6,764 bases of DNA from positions 1 to 6,764 of the forward strand of contig ONIF01000107.1 in NCBI GenBank assembly GCA_900317795.1, read 5' to 3'. The translations under genes and the position numbers were made by a program. The stretch is from an uncultured Eubacteriales bacterium. GTDB taxonomy: Bacteria; Bacillota; Clostridia; Oscillospirales; Acutalibacteraceae. Below the pieces are notes generated by a model. It worked only from the letters and a program-made list of their open reading frames with translations. It had not been told where the DNA came from and searched no databases. The first letter of the stretch is position 1; every line of letters starts with the position of its first letter. Shown here in pieces: positions 5,063 through 6,764 of this stretch.

Positions 5063-6172
5063 TTATTTTTTACAGTTTACAATCACTTCACATATTCTGT
5101 CAACATTTTCAAGTGACAGGTCCGCATACAACGGCAATGTCAGCACTCTTTGACTGACATACAATGCTGTCGGCGTTTTGCTTGTATCATATTTTCCGCC
5201 GAATGCACCAAACGTATTTGTCAGCGGATAAAAATACTTTCTTGCGATTATATCATTTTCCGCAAGTTTTGCAAATACCTCGTTTCTGCCCGCACCGAAC
5301 ACCTTTTCATCTATCATAATCGGAAAATACGCATAATTGGATTTTACATCTTTCTGAACCCTGTTCAGCTTTATCCCTTCGGTATTTTCAAGGTTGCTGA
5401 TATATCTCTCCACAACTTTCTTTCTATTTTCGATTTCTCCGTCAAGATGTCTGAGATTGCATATCCCCATTGCTGCACAGAATTCATTCATCTTGGCATT
5501 TGCCCCGATATAGTCAACATCTTCGGGTGATGTGATCCCGAAATTCTTCAAAGCATACAGCCTTTTGCCGAAATCAGAGTCCCCGAAACATACACAACCG
5601 CCCTCTATGCTGTTGAATACCTTTGTCGCATGGAAGCTGAAACACGATACATCTCCGAAACTTCCTATTCCTCTGCCCTTGTATTCTTCACCGAATGTAT
5701 GTGCAGCGTCATATATGACTTTCAAATTGTATTTATCTGCTATTTCCCGGATTTTCTCCGTATCGCATACATTTCCGTACACATGAACGGGCATAATGGC
5801 ACTTGTCTTTTCGGTGACAAGGCTTTCTATTTTATCCGTGTCAATCGTATAGTCATCTGCTTTTATATCGCAGAATACAGGTTCAAGACCGTTTCTGACA
5901 ATCGCATGAGTTGTCGAGGCAAACGTGAACGGTGTTGTAATCACCTCACCCGTCAAACCAAGAGCCTGTAAACTCAATTCTATCGCCATGTGACCGTTTG
6001 TAAACAAATCCACATTCTCAACACCCATGTATTCTTTCAGCATGGACTGCAATTTCTGATGTTTCGGTCCCATGTTCGTCAGCCAGTGGCTTTCCCATAT
6101 ATCCTTTATTTCCTCCGTATATTCATCAAATGCGGGCATTGATGAACGTGTCACAAGAATTTTTTCAGCCAT
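5063..6172 (-). CDS. DegT/DnrJ/EryC1/StrS-family PLP-dependent sugar aminotransferase (probably dTDP-4-keto-6-deoxyhexose)
   Basis: This 369-aa aspartate-aminotransferase-fold enzyme is full length for its family. Key residues are visible: TNGHMAIELSLQALGL (residues 58-73) for phosphate binding, TPFTFASTTHAI (80-91), D155 in YDAAH pairing with the PLP ring nitrogen, and the Schiff-base lysine K184 in SFHATKVFNSIEGG. The N-terminal RSSMPAFDEYTEEI...SHWLTNMG resembles the VioA-type subgroup that puts an amino group on C4 of dTDP-4-keto-6-deoxyglucose, using glutamate. The directly following rfbA and rfbB would make that substrate, so dTDP-4-amino-4,6-dideoxyglucose (viosamine) is the best guess. 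A galacto product or C3 amination is not excluded. A strong GGAGG (plus-strand 6179-6183) is 6 nt before the ATG, inside the permease end, which overlaps it by 8 bp. No N-acyltransferase is visible. Confidence 0.93.
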   Translation of the reverse strand: MAEKILVTRSSMPAFDEYTEEIKDIWESHWLTNMGPKHQKLQSMLKEYMGVENVDLFTNGHMAIELSLQALGLTGEVITTPFTFASTTHAIVRNGLEPVFCDIKADDYTIDTDKIESLVTEKTSAIMPVHVYGNVCDTEKIREIADKYNLKVIYDAAHTFGEEYKGRGIGSFGDVSCFSFHATKVFNSIEGGCVCFGDSDFGKRLYALKNFGITSPEDVDYIGANAKMNEFCAAMGICNLRHLDGEIENRKKVVERYISNLENTEGIKLNRVQKDVKSNYAYFPIMIDEKVFGAGRNEVFAKLAENDIIARKYFYPLTNTFGAFGGKYDTSKTPTALYVSQRVLTLPLYADLSLENVDRICEVIVNCKK

Positions 6173-6764
6173 TTTCTGCCTCCGTCACTTTTTCCGCCTC
6201 TTCATTTTCATCAACAACACTGCCGAACTTATCTTTATATTTCAGCTTGCATGAAACCGCAAATATAATTCCCAGCAATGCCCAGCCGCCTGTTATGATC
6301 CATTCTTCTGCCGTCATGGAACAGCTTGAACCGGGTATCAGATAAAGCACTACCATCAGTCCCGACAAAATCACTGCCAATATGCCTATTACACGATAAT
6401 GCTTTATTTTATACGGGCGTGTCATCTCGGGATATTTCTTTCTTATCACAAGGAATGATACCGCTACCATGCAGTATGCCAGACAGCACGCAAAGCTTGC
6501 CGCATCGGAAATCCATACAAGCATTTTTCTGCCGAAAAACGGTGCCACAACCGAAAGCAGTCCTATCAGTACCAGTGAATTGACGGGAGTTTTATATTTT
6601 TTATGCAGCTTTGAAAAAGTATGTGGTATCATGTATGCCTCTCCCATAGAGAACATAGCTCTGCTGCCGCCTTTACACCGAGAATGTTGATAACGGTTAT
6701 CGCAACTGCCGCAACAACTGCAACGATAAGCCATGTAAGGTATATATCAAAGCCTGCGACTGTA
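6165..6764 (-). pseudogene. APC-superfamily amino-acid permease, broken: internal deletion with frame change, 5' end outside the window
   Basis: Two permease pieces lie in different frames. From the right edge (codons from 6763) the reading TVAGFDIYLTWLIVAVVAA...INILGVKAAA looks like a mid-protein membrane helix ending in the NxxGVK motif. That frame stops at 6631-6629. From about 6662 another frame gives SRAMFSMGEAYMIPHTFSKLHKKYKTPVNSL, the conserved loop after transmembrane helix 8, then several hydrophobic helices and a charged tail to the stop at 6165. In intact APC permeases these two motifs are roughly 100-180 residues apart; here they touch. This implies a deletion of several hundred bp plus a frame change. 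A small open frame from 6734 (Cys-rich start) is an artefact of the second frame. The stop overlaps the aminotransferase start by 8 bp. Alternatives are an assembly error or a very unusual short permease. Confidence 0.7.
6179..6183 (-). promoter_or_regulatory. Ribosome binding site of the aminotransferase, inside the permease 3' end
   Basis: It reads GGAGG on the minus strand, 6 nt before the ATG at 6172. It confirms the start and shows that the aminotransferase can be translated even though the permease frame upstream is broken. Confidence 0.8.

Noticed and set aside
6660..6734. Cys-rich N-terminus (MAYRCSCCGSC) as a real permease start or a metal-binding peptide
   Set aside because: It is the out-of-frame reading of a hydrophobic helix rich in Val and Ala codons (GTTGCAGTTGTTGCG); the neighbouring frame gives a sensible membrane segment.

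Overview
The window looks like a surface-polysaccharide biosynthesis locus of a low-to-mid GC Bacillota (Clostridia) genome. A gut Oscillospiraceae/Ruminococcus-type host is a guess from AT-leaning codon use, strong AGGAGG-type ribosome sites and the kinds of protein present; nothing in the window fixes the genus. There is no rRNA, tRNA, CRISPR array, transposase or integrase.

Most genes lie on the minus strand and read from high to low coordinates. They are a broken amino-acid permease (6764-6165), a DegT/DnrJ-type sugar aminotransferase (6172-5063), rfbA (5042-4158) and rfbB (4145-3126). After a gap come pssD and pssE (1649-1200 and 1187-690, an Alg14/Alg13-like glycosyltransferase pair), a GT2 glycosyltransferase (693 to the left edge) and the first 26 codons of an SDR UDP-sugar dehydratase/epimerase (80 to the left edge). 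Spacing is tight throughout (ATGA or 8-bp overlaps, gaps of 12-20 bp), as in an operon. RfbA and RfbB would make dTDP-4-keto-6-deoxyglucose, which the aminotransferase probably converts to a dTDP-4-amino-4,6-dideoxyhexose. PssD/PssE and the GT2 enzyme would assemble the repeat unit on a lipid carrier, and the SDR enzyme probably starts a UDP-GlcNAc-derived deoxyamino sugar. No rfbC or rfbD is visible, so dTDP-rhamnose is not the obvious product.

The surprise is 1788-3135. Two translationally coupled plus-strand genes sit between rfbB and pssD: a 94-aa protein of unknown function and a 356-aa protein that reads like a phage tail/receptor-binding protein. They face the sugar operon. The larger gene ends inside the end of rfbB, and the two stop codons form the ends of one perfect palindrome.

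Both window edges show disturbed reading frames. On the right, the permease appears to have lost its middle part through a deletion with a frame change. On the left, the GT2 frame stays open across the start of the SDR gene, giving at least 80 bp of two-frame overlap. These could be real rearrangements or assembly errors.
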